Counted from the stretch's first letter, positions 29,305 through 39,081 are shown. The stretch: DNA of 64,000 bases from Psychrobacter fozii (GCF_003217155.1 NZ_QJSU01000005.1:1-64000); one strand, 5' to 3'. The notes: generated by a model not told the origin, from the sequence alone. Translations and numbers: made by a program.

Positions 29305-29345
29305 CTAAAAAAGCCGCCCTACATAATGTAGGGCGGCTTTTTTAT
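29305..29345 (+). terminator. Strong terminator after aceA
   Basis: An A-run, then GCCGCCCTA pairing with TAGGGCGGC, then a T-run. The stem is about 15 bp including A-T pairs, around a short loop, 25 nt after the aceA stop. Confidence 0.92.
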
Positions 29346-29393
29346 GGCTGTTTATTGATATTCTGTTATTGTGAGCTTTTTAAGCATCCATTC

Positions 29394-29568
29394 TAGGGTG
29401 TGTCCTCATTTTAAAAATGATGATAAAAATGAGATAAATTGCCGTCAAACGAGGAAAATAGCGCAGATAATATCAGGATATTAACCAGCTATTTGACGAT
29501 TTTTGGCAAAATTTAGCTATTTTTAGCTCATTTAGAGGACACTCGTTTGAATTGAGGACACGCCCTAA
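29394..29568. repeat. MITE-like element with TAGGGYGTGTCCTCA ends
   Basis: The 175-bp element begins TAGGGTGTGTCCTCA (29394-29408) and ends with the inverted copy TGAGGACACGCCCTA (29553-29567), 14 of 15 bases complementary. Sub-terminal complementary segments (GTCAAAC...GTTTGA; AATAGC...GCTATT) make it largely palindromic. It encodes nothing. Its right end supplies the TAG stop of the DUF4349 gene (29565-29567). It probably is a deletion derivative of an insertion sequence; no transposase is in the window. Confidence 0.75.
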
Positions 29569-30782
29569 TGCTTAGCATCCTTGCTATCAGTCTCTTTAGC
29601 ACTGTCGGTATTATCACCTACCTGATTGCTCTTTATACCCTCTGAATGATGGACGTCTTGGTTTTCACCCATCAGATTACGTCGTAAGTGTTCCACACGA
29701 GGGCTGTGTTTAAAAAACTTACGATAGATCGCTTTTATTATTCTATAAATTAGATAAAAAACACCACCAAGCACCACTAGCCACCACAATTGTATAATGC
29801 CAAGTGCAAATGACCTGAGCATACTCCAACCATCTTTGAATGATTTGTTGACTTCGGTGCCAAAACTCGGACGTTCAGCATCTATCAAAACGTCTAGGTT
29901 TTGCGTGGTTTCTTTATAACTGACATCTGGCTGCATAAAGCTCAGATTGATGGTGCTATATTTAACTTTATCGGCGATATCCATTTGCTTAAGCTTCGCC
30001 AATTCTTTTTGGCGACGGGCGGCATAGGTTGCAGTGATAGCATCGACATTACTACCCTGATCTTTATCATTTTTGCTCTCGAGACGCTCTTGACTGAGCT
30101 CATCTACCATATCGCTATTTAGCTGACTTGCCAGCTGCTCACGATAAATATCCAAAGTAACATCTTGTGCAGTGAACTCCTGACTATTCAAAAAAGCCAC
30201 TTGCTGCTGCATTTGTTCTAAAAACTTATGGACGTTGACCCGAGGAACCCGAACCGTCATCTCAGCTTGGCGATTATAGGTTGTGATTGTAATATTCTTA
30301 TCACCTTGGACAAAGGTTCTATCACTACGTGGATAATTGCTAATATTACTGAGCGCTACATAGCCACCCTGCTGCCGTGTCAATGTCTCAATAGCGGCGC
30401 TACTCTTGACCACGTCTTTGACAGTAAAGTTTGTACTGGCATTGATCAGCAGCTCTTTACCTTGTATCTGGATATTAGCGGCCTGAATAGCGAGTGTCTG
30501 CTCACTACTCTCTGATAAGTTTTCAACCGTCAGCTCATTGGCTTGATTGTCAGCCTCTAACTCTAACTCTGGCTCTACAGCAGCTGATTGCTCAGACATC
30601 ATGGTATTTATATCAGTGTCAACGGCTTTTTCATTCGCATAATCGCTTGGCTCCTCTGAGGCACTTTCTGCATATTCCTCAGATTGACTACAGCCACTCA
30701 TCAGTAATACAGACCCGAGCATTGCCGCTGCTATAGCTAATGACAAACGATTGGGTGGTGATGATGTTTTAAGCTTACTCAT
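29565..30782 (-). CDS. DUF4349 family lipoprotein
   Basis: The membrane protein of about 405 residues has a lipoprotein signal (IAAAMLGSVLLMSGC) and an acidic Glu/Ser-rich linker. The DUF4349 domain follows (ASTNFTVKDVVKSSAAIETL, YVALSN, EMTVRVPRVNVHKFLEQMQ), with a helical EREQLASQLNSDMVDELSQERL-like coiled part, then a transmembrane helix near the C-terminus (IIQLWWLVVLGGVFYLIYRII) and a basic tail. In-frame starts exist upstream as far as 30881; the ATG at 30782 gives a signal peptide of ordinary length. The TAG stop is provided by the repeat element described for 29394-29568. Confidence 0.7.
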   Translation of the reverse strand: MSKLKTSSPPNRLSLAIAAAMLGSVLLMSGCSQSEEYAESASEEPSDYANEKAVDTDINTMMSEQSAAVEPELELEADNQANELTVENLSESSEQTLAIQAANIQIQGKELLINASTNFTVKDVVKSSAAIETLTRQQGGYVALSNISNYPRSDRTFVQGDKNITITTYNRQAEMTVRVPRVNVHKFLEQMQQQVAFLNSQEFTAQDVTLDIYREQLASQLNSDMVDELSQERLESKNDKDQGSNVDAITATYAARRQKELAKLKQMDIADKVKYSTINLSFMQPDVSYKETTQNLDVLIDAERPSFGTEVNKSFKDGWSMLRSFALGIIQLWWLVVLGGVFYLIYRIIKAIYRKFFKHSPRVEHLRRNLMGENQDVHHSEGIKSNQVGDNTDSAKETDSKDAKH

Positions 30783-30989
30783 CATAGAGTCGTGCTGCCT
30801 ATCAAAACCAACCTGCTTTTTCAAAAGATGGCTTTCAGATACCATAAGGATTTCTCTCATATTAAATATACTTTTGTTCAATATTTTCTCAATTATAACG
30901 ACAATAAAACAAAAGTGTATTTTTTATAGAAAAACACATAGATAGTTCTATAGAATATTACTTGTTATTAGATGATAGCTTTCATACGA

Positions 30990-31089
30990 TAGAGTTGATT
31001 CAATCTAAAAAAGTACCAAGTAGCCGAGTACAGATGTGTAGCACTTTCACTCGACTTCCTTGTATCCAAATTATATTGAGCCGACTATA
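30990..31089 (-). repeat. Miniature palindromic repeat, family 1, copy B
   Basis: Read on the minus strand it begins TATAGTCGGCTCAATATA at 31089 and continues TTTGGATACAAGGAAG, nearly identical to copy C at 32922. Read on the plus strand its other half (TTGATTCAATCTAAAA, CCGAGTACAGATGT) resembles copy A. The two halves are related inverted repeats, as expected for a MITE. It lies between the DUF4349 and CYTH-CHAD genes, which are divergent. Confidence 0.7.
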
Positions 31090-31139
31090 GATTGACTAAA
31101 GTACTCACTTAACGTTTATTAAAATAATTGGGAGCCACC

Positions 31140-32771
31140 ATGCAAGAGATAGAACTGAAGTTTTTGGTGCCAGAATCACGGCTAAAAGGCTTGATGCGTC
31201 AAGCTCAAGTCAAATCCTCACAGCTGACGCAACTGGCTGCCCATTATTACGATACGCCTGACCAACAGTTGGCACAGTCAGGTATTGGCTTGCGGATTCG
31301 TAAAGAAGGCGATTCGTGGGTACAGACTATTAAAGCTGGCGGCGATGGCATTGCCGCGCGCTTAGAGCACAATGCGGTATTAGATAATGAACAAGTACAA
31401 GCAATGCTCGATGCCAACTCCCTCATGCCTGATTTGACCATTTATAAAGACACTCCAATCGCTCCTGCATTGTCTAAATTTAAGCTCAAAAAACTGGTAA
31501 AAACACTGACACGATTGTATGTCACTGATGTACAGCGCACCACTCGATTGCTAGTAGAAGATAATGGCGATCAAATGGAAAACAGTATTGAGATTGCCTA
31601 CGATCATGGAGAGATTATTCATGGTAATGATGATGCTCAGCGAGAGGTCATCCAGGAGATAGAATTCGAGCTGATATCAGGAGATTTAGATTTTCTGTTT
31701 ATGACAGCCAAAACTTGGTGTCAGCGCTATAAGCTATGCTTATCTACTGTGACCAAGGCTGAACGCGGTGGATTACTCATCAACGGACAGAATCATAGCC
31801 CAGCCGTTAGCGCTGATCTTAGTCAGCTAAACATCAGCAAAAAAGTTAGCATACCTGCCTTTGTAAGGGCTGCCATACATAACTGTCTGCTGCAAATATT
31901 ACCGAACAGCAGTGCTATCGTGGCTGGTAGTACTGACAGTGACCATATCTTACAATCACAGATAGGCATTCGCCGCCTGCTAGCTGCCCTAGATGCGTTT
32001 GCTAGCTTCTCTGATGAAATCAATCCTGATTGGCAGCCAATCCTAAACCAAACGGCCACCTTACTTGGCGATTATCAAGAGCTGGATTACCTAGCAAATT
32101 ACATCGAACCTAAGCTGCAAGAATATGGCGCACCTGAGACTAACTGGACGACGGATATTGATGCTCTCAAAATCAAGCCTATCGATGCCATTAGCGTCCC
32201 TGATTTTCAGCTGACCTTATTAGAACTCATTGCCTTTACTATGAGTGATCCAACCCTTGAGCCTCAAAGTAACAAGCTTGCTACCGATAAAATTGTAAAA
32301 GTCTTATCTAAACAATATGAAAAGCTGCTCCATACCGATGAAGAGCTTGATGAGGGAGACAATGTTGAAGGCGATAGTATGGATTTAGAAGACATTGATT
32401 TAAAAAACATTGATTCAGAAGATGTTGATTTAGAAAGTACGAACTCAAACCTTGATACTGATGATCAAGCAGACTTTGAATTGCATCAGCTAACAGATTT
32501 TCGTTACATCACTGAGTTTTGTGCACCTCTATTAAGTAAGAAAGGGTCTAAAAAACGCACTGAACGCCAGCTAAAGTGTTTGCTCAAAGCGCAAAAATCA
32601 TTAGAGAAATATCACGGTTATGCACAATATCAACAGCGTTATCAGTTAAAATCAGCTGTAGATAATAATGCACTATATGGTGCAGGCTGGTTTGCAGCCG
32701 TACTCAAAAATGACGCGAAACGCAGCGATAAATGCTTGGTCAAAGTGAGAGATCGTTCGATATTTTGGTAA
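31140..32771 (+). CDS. CYTH-CHAD protein, probable inorganic triphosphatase (YgiF-like)
   Basis: The 543-residue protein has an N-terminal CYTH domain (about 1-200) with the hallmark E-x-E-x-K motif at Glu3, Glu5 and Lys7, placing triphosphate-binding residues in a tunnel fold. E. coli YgiF with the same two domains hydrolyses inorganic triphosphate. The C-terminal CHAD domain (about 235-540) is expected to bind polyphosphate. It carries an unusual acidic insertion at about 400-445 (DLEDIDLKNIDSEDVDLES). I start at ATG 31140, with GGGAG at 31130-31134. ppk1 lies 26 kb away. Confidence 0.85.
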   Translation: MQEIELKFLVPESRLKGLMRQAQVKSSQLTQLAAHYYDTPDQQLAQSGIGLRIRKEGDSWVQTIKAGGDGIAARLEHNAVLDNEQVQAMLDANSLMPDLTIYKDTPIAPALSKFKLKKLVKTLTRLYVTDVQRTTRLLVEDNGDQMENSIEIAYDHGEIIHGNDDAQREVIQEIEFELISGDLDFLFMTAKTWCQRYKLCLSTVTKAERGGLLINGQNHSPAVSADLSQLNISKKVSIPAFVRAAIHNCLLQILPNSSAIVAGSTDSDHILQSQIGIRRLLAALDAFASFSDEINPDWQPILNQTATLLGDYQELDYLANYIEPKLQEYGAPETNWTTDIDALKIKPIDAISVPDFQLTLLELIAFTMSDPTLEPQSNKLATDKIVKVLSKQYEKLLHTDEELDEGDNVEGDSMDLEDIDLKNIDSEDVDLESTNSNLDTDDQADFELHQLTDFRYITEFCAPLLSKKGSKKRTERQLKCLLKAQKSLEKYHGYAQYQQRYQLKSAVDNNALYGAGWFAAVLKNDAKRSDKCLVKVRDRSIFW

Positions 32772-32802
32772 AATATTCATCGTAAAATAGCAAAAACGTA
32801 AA

Positions 32803-32842
32803 ATAAAAAAGACAGCTCCCTCTATGAGGGCTGTCTTTTTTA
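32803..32842 (+). terminator. Terminator after the CYTH-CHAD gene
   Basis: An A-run, GACAG plus CCCTC, a TAT loop, GAGGG plus CTGTC and a T-run. The stem has a 2-nt bulge. Confidence 0.85.
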
Positions 32843-32921
32843 TAATGTCTGATTCAAGAAAGTTACGATAGATGATTTAATCAATGTAGTTGTACTATCA
32901 TTCTGTTTCATCCACTTATAC

Positions 32922-33029
32922 CATAGTCGGTTCAATATAGTTTGGATACAAGGAAGACGAGTGAAAGTACTACAAATAGTAGACTAAGCGAGACTGACAC
33001 CGTATCCAATTTATAGAGGATTGACTATA
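32922..33029 (+). repeat. Miniature palindromic repeat, family 1, copy C
   Basis: Begins CATAGTCGGTTCAATATAG, continues TTTGGATACAAGGAAG and CGAGTGAAAGTACTAC (shared with copy B, opposite orientation), and ends with the 18 bp TATAGAGGATTGACTATA shared exactly with copy A. Its right end touches the TAG stop (33030-33032) of the minus-strand YkuD gene. Confidence 0.7.
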
Positions 33030-33545
33030 CTATTCAGCCGTAATAGTCACAAACGTACCCTCGCTGACTTGTTCAAATAGCTGAATGATATCCGCATTAC
33101 GCATACGTATACAGCCATGCGAAAATGGTGCGTCCATTGGCTCGGTATCTGGTGTGCCGTGTATATAGATATAGCGCTTATAAGTATCACAGCCACCTTG
33201 ACTGTTAGCCCCTTTGTTCACGCCTTCTTCCAGACCGCTGAGCCAAAGGATACGGCTCAATATCCAATCGCGCTCAGGATGAGACTTACCGAGTTCCGCA
33301 TCATATATCTCGCCTGTAGGCACACGGCCTATAAGCACAGCGTTGCTAGGTACACTACCCCCTATTTTTTCGGCAATGACATGTTTGCCAAGCGGTGTAC
33401 AGCCACTATCTTGCTGACTGCCAATGCCGTTTTTAGCAGTCGATATCGAGTATCGTGCTATTTCTTTATTCTGCTGGTGTACTGTTAAATATTGCTGAGC
33501 GATGTTAATAACTATCTGTATATCAAGATTATTGCTGTTTTTCAT
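33030..33545 (-). CDS. YkuD-family L,D-transpeptidase/carboxypeptidase without export signal
   Basis: Nearly the whole 171-residue protein is one YkuD catalytic domain, with the motif His129-Gly, then Ser-His143-Gly-Cys145-Ile-Arg (PFSHGCIRM). Cys145 is the nucleophile. GGAAG supports the ATG at 33545. There is no signal peptide, lipobox or transmembrane helix, so the enzyme should be cytoplasmic, unlike the periplasmic transpeptidases that crosslink peptidoglycan. I recall cytoplasmic YkuD proteins of Acinetobacter acting as L,D-carboxypeptidases in murein recycling; applying that here is inference. Confidence 0.8.
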   Translation of the reverse strand: MKNSNNLDIQIVINIAQQYLTVHQQNKEIARYSISTAKNGIGSQQDSGCTPLGKHVIAEKIGGSVPSNAVLIGRVPTGEIYDAELGKSHPERDWILSRILWLSGLEEGVNKGANSQGGCDTYKRYIYIHGTPDTEPMDAPFSHGCIRMRNADIIQLFEQVSEGTFVTITAE

Positions 33546-33750
33546 AAATGCTTCCAACTATCAGTCATTCGTAAAAATACCGTTAGGGCAATTAGGACAT
33601 ATTAAACTTCCAACTAGGTCACTCACAGTGACTATATTCGGATTATTCAACACATCCTCGTAAAATGATTGAAAATTTCTATTATCAAGGGATTGTATCA
33701 AGGCATTGGGCACCGTAATATAGGGGCACACTTTTTGATGCTAGCAGATT

Positions 33751-35013
33751 ATGACGACTATTTCACCGAGACGTGTGTCGATGTATGATTTTCTATATCA
33801 AGATACCATACCGATGGTGTCATTATTGGCAGATGCCGCAAAGCTTTCATTACCACAAGCCCGCTTAGCAATGGATGCCAGTTTGCAGGCAATTATTAGT
33901 GCCCTTCTCGCTTACCAACAGCGTTACGATGGTCAGGCAGTGAGTAAAAAACTGTTTGGGCGTGGTGCTGTCAAGGAACTCCGTCAATACAACTCTATGA
34001 ACTTTGCGACCATTAGTGCGACGTTATATCATCGTCACGATGCGGCAGATGCCATATTCTCTGATAATGCTCGGGTCATAAAAGCGAGCGATCGTATCGC
34101 CAGTCAAATTGACGCAACGACGCAACAAGTCCAAATTTTACTGACCTCTTTATGTGTGGTTGTGCTCCGTGAGCTGGCTATATTGGCAGAATACAGTCAA
34201 CTTGATAATAACGAGATTAACAAATGGTTTGCGCTACAACCACAATTTTTGTCATTAGCTCGTTTCGCAGCCAGTGAACCAGAAACACTATCAGCTGAAC
34301 CGTCTAACGAAAACAACGAAGCGCCCGCGATAGCAGCCGAAAATACGGTAGATACAGGAACAGAAAGTCCATCAGAGGTTGGCTCATTAAGTACTGAACA
34401 GCTATCAAGCAACCCACCGTCTTTCGATCATTACTGGTACGAACTGACGGCATTCAAACCTGAAAACTATGAGCCTGTACAAGACATGCAAATGGCCACA
34501 GGTAACTATCTAAAAGCCATTGGCCGCTCACCTGACAATTTGCAACAAGGACGCCATAATGACATGCTAGTGTTTGCAGAAATGCATGATATTGCATTGC
34601 CACATCAACGTTGGTTATTACAGCTCGCAAAAATATCAGACATCTATCTCAGTCGCAATCGACTGCGCGTAAATTCTGAACCTGCTACCCCACCCAAGCC
34701 ACCTTTGGTTAGCTTGGGACTCATCGGTGGCAATAGCGACAACACGCCCGCAACGATCAGTGAAAAACCGATTGAATACGAAGCCGCCACGCCGCTTTGG
34801 AAAAACCCCGTCATTATCATTATCATTCTGGTCATTAGTATACTGGGTGGATTGGCAACCCTCAAATATCAGATGCAAAAGTCTGACGGTGCTATGTTGG
34901 CAACAGAAGAAGTGCTATTAGAACAAAAGACTCTCGAAGAACGACAGCAGCAGGATGTCGCCATCGTGATGGTAGACGATGAAAGTGTTGTAGAAATAGC
35001 TGAAGCTGAGTAG
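33751..35013 (+). CDS. Hypothetical protein with C-terminal membrane anchor, 420 aa
   Basis: I do not recognise a named family with confidence. The N-terminal 170 residues are helical with an Ala/Leu pattern (SLPQARLAMDASLQAIISALLAYQQ) that loosely recalls DUF937-type repeats. An acidic Ser/Glu/Asn-rich linker follows (175-225), then a second folded segment (225-305). A single transmembrane helix is at about 352-370 and a short acidic tail follows. An alternative ATG lies at 33781. No clear ribosome site supports either. Most of the protein would be cytoplasmic with a tail anchor. Confidence 0.65.
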   Translation: MTTISPRRVSMYDFLYQDTIPMVSLLADAAKLSLPQARLAMDASLQAIISALLAYQQRYDGQAVSKKLFGRGAVKELRQYNSMNFATISATLYHRHDAADAIFSDNARVIKASDRIASQIDATTQQVQILLTSLCVVVLRELAILAEYSQLDNNEINKWFALQPQFLSLARFAASEPETLSAEPSNENNEAPAIAAENTVDTGTESPSEVGSLSTEQLSSNPPSFDHYWYELTAFKPENYEPVQDMQMATGNYLKAIGRSPDNLQQGRHNDMLVFAEMHDIALPHQRWLLQLAKISDIYLSRNRLRVNSEPATPPKPPLVSLGLIGGNSDNTPATISEKPIEYEAATPLWKNPVIIIIILVISILGGLATLKYQMQKSDGAMLATEEVLLEQKTLEERQQQDVAIVMVDDESVVEIAEAE

Positions 35014-35075
35014 AAAAAAGCAGTGATTTAAATGTGGCTGTTGTCATAAGTATTTAATCACAGACTATCAGCAAT

Positions 35076-35109
35076 AAAAAAGAGGCCCTATATCTAAGGC
35101 CTCTTTTTT
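35076..35109. terminator. Bidirectional terminator between the 420-aa gene and argG
   Basis: AAAAAAGAGGCC (35076-35087) pairs perfectly with GGCCTCTTTTTT (35098-35109) around a 10-nt loop. It serves the two convergent genes. Confidence 0.9.
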
Positions 35110-35152
35110 GTGCGATTTAATTTTCTAATTGATTACGAGTAATCTGACAATC

Positions 35153-36391
35153 TTACTTCGATAAATCGCGACCACGGCTGGCTTCGATAGCTAGACGTAG
35201 ACCATTAAGACGGATAAAGCCTTCTGCATCTTTTTGATCATAAGCGCCTGCATCATCTTCAAAAGTTGCGATTTTTTCGTCAAATAGTGAATCATCAGAT
35301 TTACGTCCGACAACGCTCACCGCACCTTTATATAGCTTCACGCGAACCGTACCGTTGACGTATTCCTGTGATTTGTCAATCAACGCTTGCAACATCATAC
35401 GCTCAGGACTGAACCAGTAGCCGTTGTAAATAGTTTTAGCATAGCGTGGCATTAGCTCATCTTTTAAATGCGCGGCTTCACGGTCTAAGGTCAATGACTC
35501 AATACCGCGATGCGCTTTTAGCATAATCGTGCCCGCTGGTGTCTCATAGCAGCCGCGTGACTTCATGCCAACATAACGGTTTTCTACGATATCTAAACGT
35601 CCGATACCATGCTTACCGCCAATCTCATTGAGCTTGATCATGATTTCGAAAGGCTTAAGTGCTTCGCCATCGATAGCAACGATGTCGCCTTTTTGATACT
35701 CTAGCTCTAGATACTGTGCTTCGTCAGGCGCTTCTTCTGGGCTGACTGACCAGCGCCACATATCATCTTCTGCTTCAGCATATGGATCTTCTAGGATTCC
35801 GCCTTCATAAGAGATATGTAGCAGGTTAGCATCCATTGAGTATGGAGATTTTTTCTTATTACCCGCATAATCAATCGCAATGTTGTGCTCTTTCGCATAT
35901 TCCATCAAGCTTTCACGGCTAGACAAGTCCCACTCACGCCAAGGGGCAATGGTGACTACATCTGGTGACAAGGCGACAGCACCCAGCTCAAAACGTACTT
36001 GGTCATTACCTTTACCCGTAGCACCATGGCTAATGGCATCAGCATTATGTTCTTTAGCAATCTCAACCAAACGCTTCGCGATTAGTGGGCGTGCGATAGA
36101 AGTACCGAGCAAATACTCGCCTTCATAGATAGCATTGGCACGGAACATTGGGAATACATAATCACGGGCAAACTCTTCGCGCAAGTCTTCGATATGGATA
36201 TGTTTGATACCCATGGCTTCTGCTTTAGCGCGTGCTGGCTCAACTTCCTCGCCTTGACCGATATCTGCGGTAAAGGTAATAACCTCTGCATCATAAGTCT
36301 CTTGCAGCCATTTAGCGATGATTGAGGTATCAAGACCACCTGAATATGCCAATACGATTTTATTAATATTTTTCGGATCAAGTTGAGCCAT
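35153..36391 (-). CDS. argG: Argininosuccinate synthase
   Basis: The 412-residue enzyme joins citrulline and aspartate using ATP in arginine synthesis. The N-type ATP pyrophosphatase loop [10 protein letters not shown] is at 15-24, with the [15 protein letters not shown] citrulline/aspartate block and the [12 protein letters not shown] block further on. The length is that of the short type (about 400), not the 447-residue E. coli form. It is divergent from pyrC and convergent with the 420-aa gene. Confidence 0.96.
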   Translation of the reverse strand: MAQLDPKNINKIVLAYSGGLDTSIIAKWLQETYDAEVITFTADIGQGEEVEPARAKAEAMGIKHIHIEDLREEFARDYVFPMFRANAIYEGEYLLGTSIARPLIAKRLVEIAKEHNADAISHGATGKGNDQVRFELGAVALSPDVVTIAPWREWDLSSRESLMEYAKEHNIAIDYAGNKKKSPYSMDANLLHISYEGGILEDPYAEAEDDMWRWSVSPEEAPDEAQYLELEYQKGDIVAIDGEALKPFEIMIKLNEIGGKHGIGRLDIVENRYVGMKSRGCYETPAGTIMLKAHRGIESLTLDREAAHLKDELMPRYAKTIYNGYWFSPERMMLQALIDKSQEYVNGTVRVKLYKGAVSVVGRKSDDSLFDEKIATFEDDAGAYDQKDAEGFIRLNGLRLAIEASRGRDLSK

Positions 36392-36784
36392 GAATAACTC
36401 CTATTATGAGAATTTAATTTTGGTAAAAGCACTAAGATTCAATCGAAAGGTAAACTACTTACTCAGTGTACATCATATTTACTATAGGCAAAAGTGCCAC
36501 GGCCATAAGGAGTGAGCTTTTGGTTGAATGGTGAGCCAATGGATATAAGCTATCTCTATGAGATTGTTATCTAATCATGATAAACCAAGCCATTTTATAC
36601 ATCCAAAAATCATTACTCTTCATAGAATGCTAGCAGAATACTCAAAACCTTCTACAGTACAATCAATGAATTATGTACAGAGCGTTAGTCGCATATTTAG
36701 TCAAGTGGGCAAATCTGTTATGATAGCCACATAACACCACTCCGTTTTATTCCCATATATGACGACACAGAGCGCTACGACATT
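36392..36784. other. Divergent promoter region of argG and pyrC
   Basis: 393 bp without a plausible gene. I saw no clear ArgR box or attenuator by eye. Confidence 0.45.
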
Positions 36785-37855
36785 ATGACTGATTCGATTA
36801 GAGAATTGACCATCCTTCAACCAGACGACTGGCATATCCACTTGCGTGATAGCATAGCATTGAGTACAACAGTACCGCATGCCGCAAATAGCTTTAATCG
36901 TGTGATTTGCATGCCAAACCTAGTACCACCCGTCAAGAATGTCGACGATGCACGTGCATACCGCGCGCGTATCATGTCACATCTAGAAACTAGCGATTTG
37001 AGCATAGAGCGCAAAACGGCATTCGACCCCCGTATGACCTTATATCTGACGGATAAAACGACTGCACAAGACATCGAAATGGCAGCAAAATCAGGTATCG
37101 TACAGGCCGTTAAGCTATATCCTGCTGGAGCAACCACCAACTCTGCTGACGGCGTCACCAATATCAATGCTTGTGTCGATGTCTTTGAAGCACTAGAAAA
37201 ATACGACTTGCCACTATTAATACATGGTGAGGTCACTCAAGACCATATTGATATTTTCGATCGTGAAAAGCGCTTTTTAGATGAAGTGTTGGCACAGATT
37301 ATCGTAAAGTTCCCTACGTTGAAAATCGTAGTAGAACATATCACTACTAGTGATGCTGCAGACTTTGTATTGGCTCAGGGCAATCACGTTGCCGCCACTA
37401 TCACCCCGCAGCACTTGATGTTTAACCGTAATCATCTATTGGTCGGTGGTATCAAACCGCACTTTTATTGCTTACCTATCCTGAAGCGTGAAAGCCATCA
37501 AAAAGTACTATTAGATGTCGCGACCAGCGGCAATCCAAAGTTCTTCTTAGGTACTGATTCTGCTCCACATGCGACGGATAAAAAAGAAGCTGCTTGTGGC
37601 TGTGCTGGTTGTTATAGTGCTGCGACTGCCTTGCCACTGTATGCCACTGCTTTTGATAGCGTTGGCAAAATAGACAAGCTAGAAGGTTTTGCCAGTCGTT
37701 TTGGTGCCCAGTTCTACGGCATGCCACTGAATGAGAGTACGATTACGCTTGTCAATACGCCTATGCAAGTGCCTATCGCTTATCCTTACTTCGATGGTAG
37801 CTCTCTCACCCCGCTTATGGCAGGTGAAACGCTACCATGGTCTCTTAGAGACTAG
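36785..37855 (+). CDS. pyrC: Dihydroorotase (class II)
   Basis: The 356-residue zinc amidohydrolase cyclises carbamoyl-aspartate to dihydroorotate in pyrimidine synthesis. Metal ligands His17 and His19 (DDWHIHLRD), the carboxylated lysine Lys110 ([12 protein letters not shown]) and the later HGE, EHITT and GTDSAPH blocks are present. The length is close to E. coli PyrC (348). It is followed by rnt, the order also seen in pseudomonads. Confidence 0.95.
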   Translation: MTDSIRELTILQPDDWHIHLRDSIALSTTVPHAANSFNRVICMPNLVPPVKNVDDARAYRARIMSHLETSDLSIERKTAFDPRMTLYLTDKTTAQDIEMAAKSGIVQAVKLYPAGATTNSADGVTNINACVDVFEALEKYDLPLLIHGEVTQDHIDIFDREKRFLDEVLAQIIVKFPTLKIVVEHITTSDAADFVLAQGNHVAATITPQHLMFNRNHLLVGGIKPHFYCLPILKRESHQKVLLDVATSGNPKFFLGTDSAPHATDKKEAACGCAGCYSAATALPLYATAFDSVGKIDKLEGFASRFGAQFYGMPLNESTITLVNTPMQVPIAYPYFDGSSLTPLMAGETLPWSLRD

Positions 37856-38067
37856 AGCACGCTAAGGTATGTCATCATTCAAATTGTAAAAATTAAGGGT
37901 ACTAAGTGCTAAGTGAACCAATTGATGACGTATCTGACATAAAGCCTTCTATATTTTATCCTATAATATTTGTCATATCCCTATCTTAAGCGGTGTGACA
38001 GATATCATCACATACTTATTTTTAATTCAATATAACAGTACGACTGATAAAAGCGATTTTACCTGAT

Positions 38068-38787
38068 ATGACCACTCAAAACGATGCCACCTTGCCTGAC
38101 AATACCGTGACAGATGAACAAGCACCAATACGCTTAAAAGATCGCTTTCGTAAGTTTTTACCTGTGGTCGTCGATGTTGAGACAGCTGGTTTTAATGCAC
38201 AAACTGATGCTTTATTAGAAATTGCCTGTATTCCTGTGCTACTTAATGAGCAAGGTGTGTTTTATCCAGGGGAAGCTTTCAATGCTCATATCGAACCTTT
38301 TGAAGGGGCAAATCTAGAGCCAAGTGCCCTCGCCTTTACAGGGATTGATCCTAAAAACCCACTGCGTAAAGCCATTGCTGAAGACGAAAAAACTGCCCTA
38401 CGCCGGATTTTTAAAGGTCTAAAAGAAGTACGCCGTGAGGAAGACTGCCGTCAATGTGTATTAATCGGACACAATGCCCATTTTGACTTGGCGTTTTTGA
38501 ATGCAGCTGTGCTACGTACCAATAACAAGAGCCACAATCCGTTCCATAACTTTTCAGTCTTTGATACCGTCACGCTATCAGCACTCGCATTTGGTCAGAC
38601 GGTACTGGCACGTGCCTGTAAGGCAGCAGGGCTAGATTTTGATGGTAAAGACGCTCACTCAGCGCTATATGATACGCAAAAGACTGCTGAGCTGTTTTGT
38701 CATATTCTTAACCATTACCCCATGCTTGCTAATGCAATGCATAATGAAGCAAATACAGATGAATTACCTGACAGCGATAATAAATAA
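38068..38787 (+). CDS. rnt: Ribonuclease T
   Basis: The 239-residue DEDDh 3'-5' exoribonuclease trims tRNA 3' ends and other stable RNAs. The active-site set is Asp36 and Glu38 (VVVDVETAGF), Asp140 (GHNAHFDLAFL), His197 and Asp202 (HSALYDTQ). The N-terminal tail of about 25 residues (acidic, disordered) is longer than in E. coli RNase T (215 aa). It starts 212 bp after pyrC. A tRNA gene lies nearby, which has no necessary functional meaning. Confidence 0.93.
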   Translation: MTTQNDATLPDNTVTDEQAPIRLKDRFRKFLPVVVDVETAGFNAQTDALLEIACIPVLLNEQGVFYPGEAFNAHIEPFEGANLEPSALAFTGIDPKNPLRKAIAEDEKTALRRIFKGLKEVRREEDCRQCVLIGHNAHFDLAFLNAAVLRTNNKSHNPFHNFSVFDTVTLSALAFGQTVLARACKAAGLDFDGKDAHSALYDTQKTAELFCHILNHYPMLANAMHNEANTDELPDSDNK

Positions 38788-39081
38788 GCCACATATCCTA
38801 TATTGCCCATGTCTCCTAATAGTGCTACTTTTAATACTTGATGACTTTGGCATCTTGATTTTACAATCAATAGGGATATGATTGATATCATGATAAACAA
38901 GCCACTCGTTTAACTATTGAATATGGTATGGCCATCATTCAAAAGCAACAAACGAGTCGACGACCTGTAATTATGCACTCTGAAATGGTGTTGTCGTATC
39001 CTATAGATGGTTTAAGTTGCCCACACTGCCTCATAGCATGACATTGCTCATACTATAAGGATTGATAGGAGAGACTTTATC

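Noticed and set aside
30228..30736. Plus-strand open frames opposite the DUF4349 gene
   Set aside because: They are antisense shadows of a recognised protein domain and have no ribosome sites.
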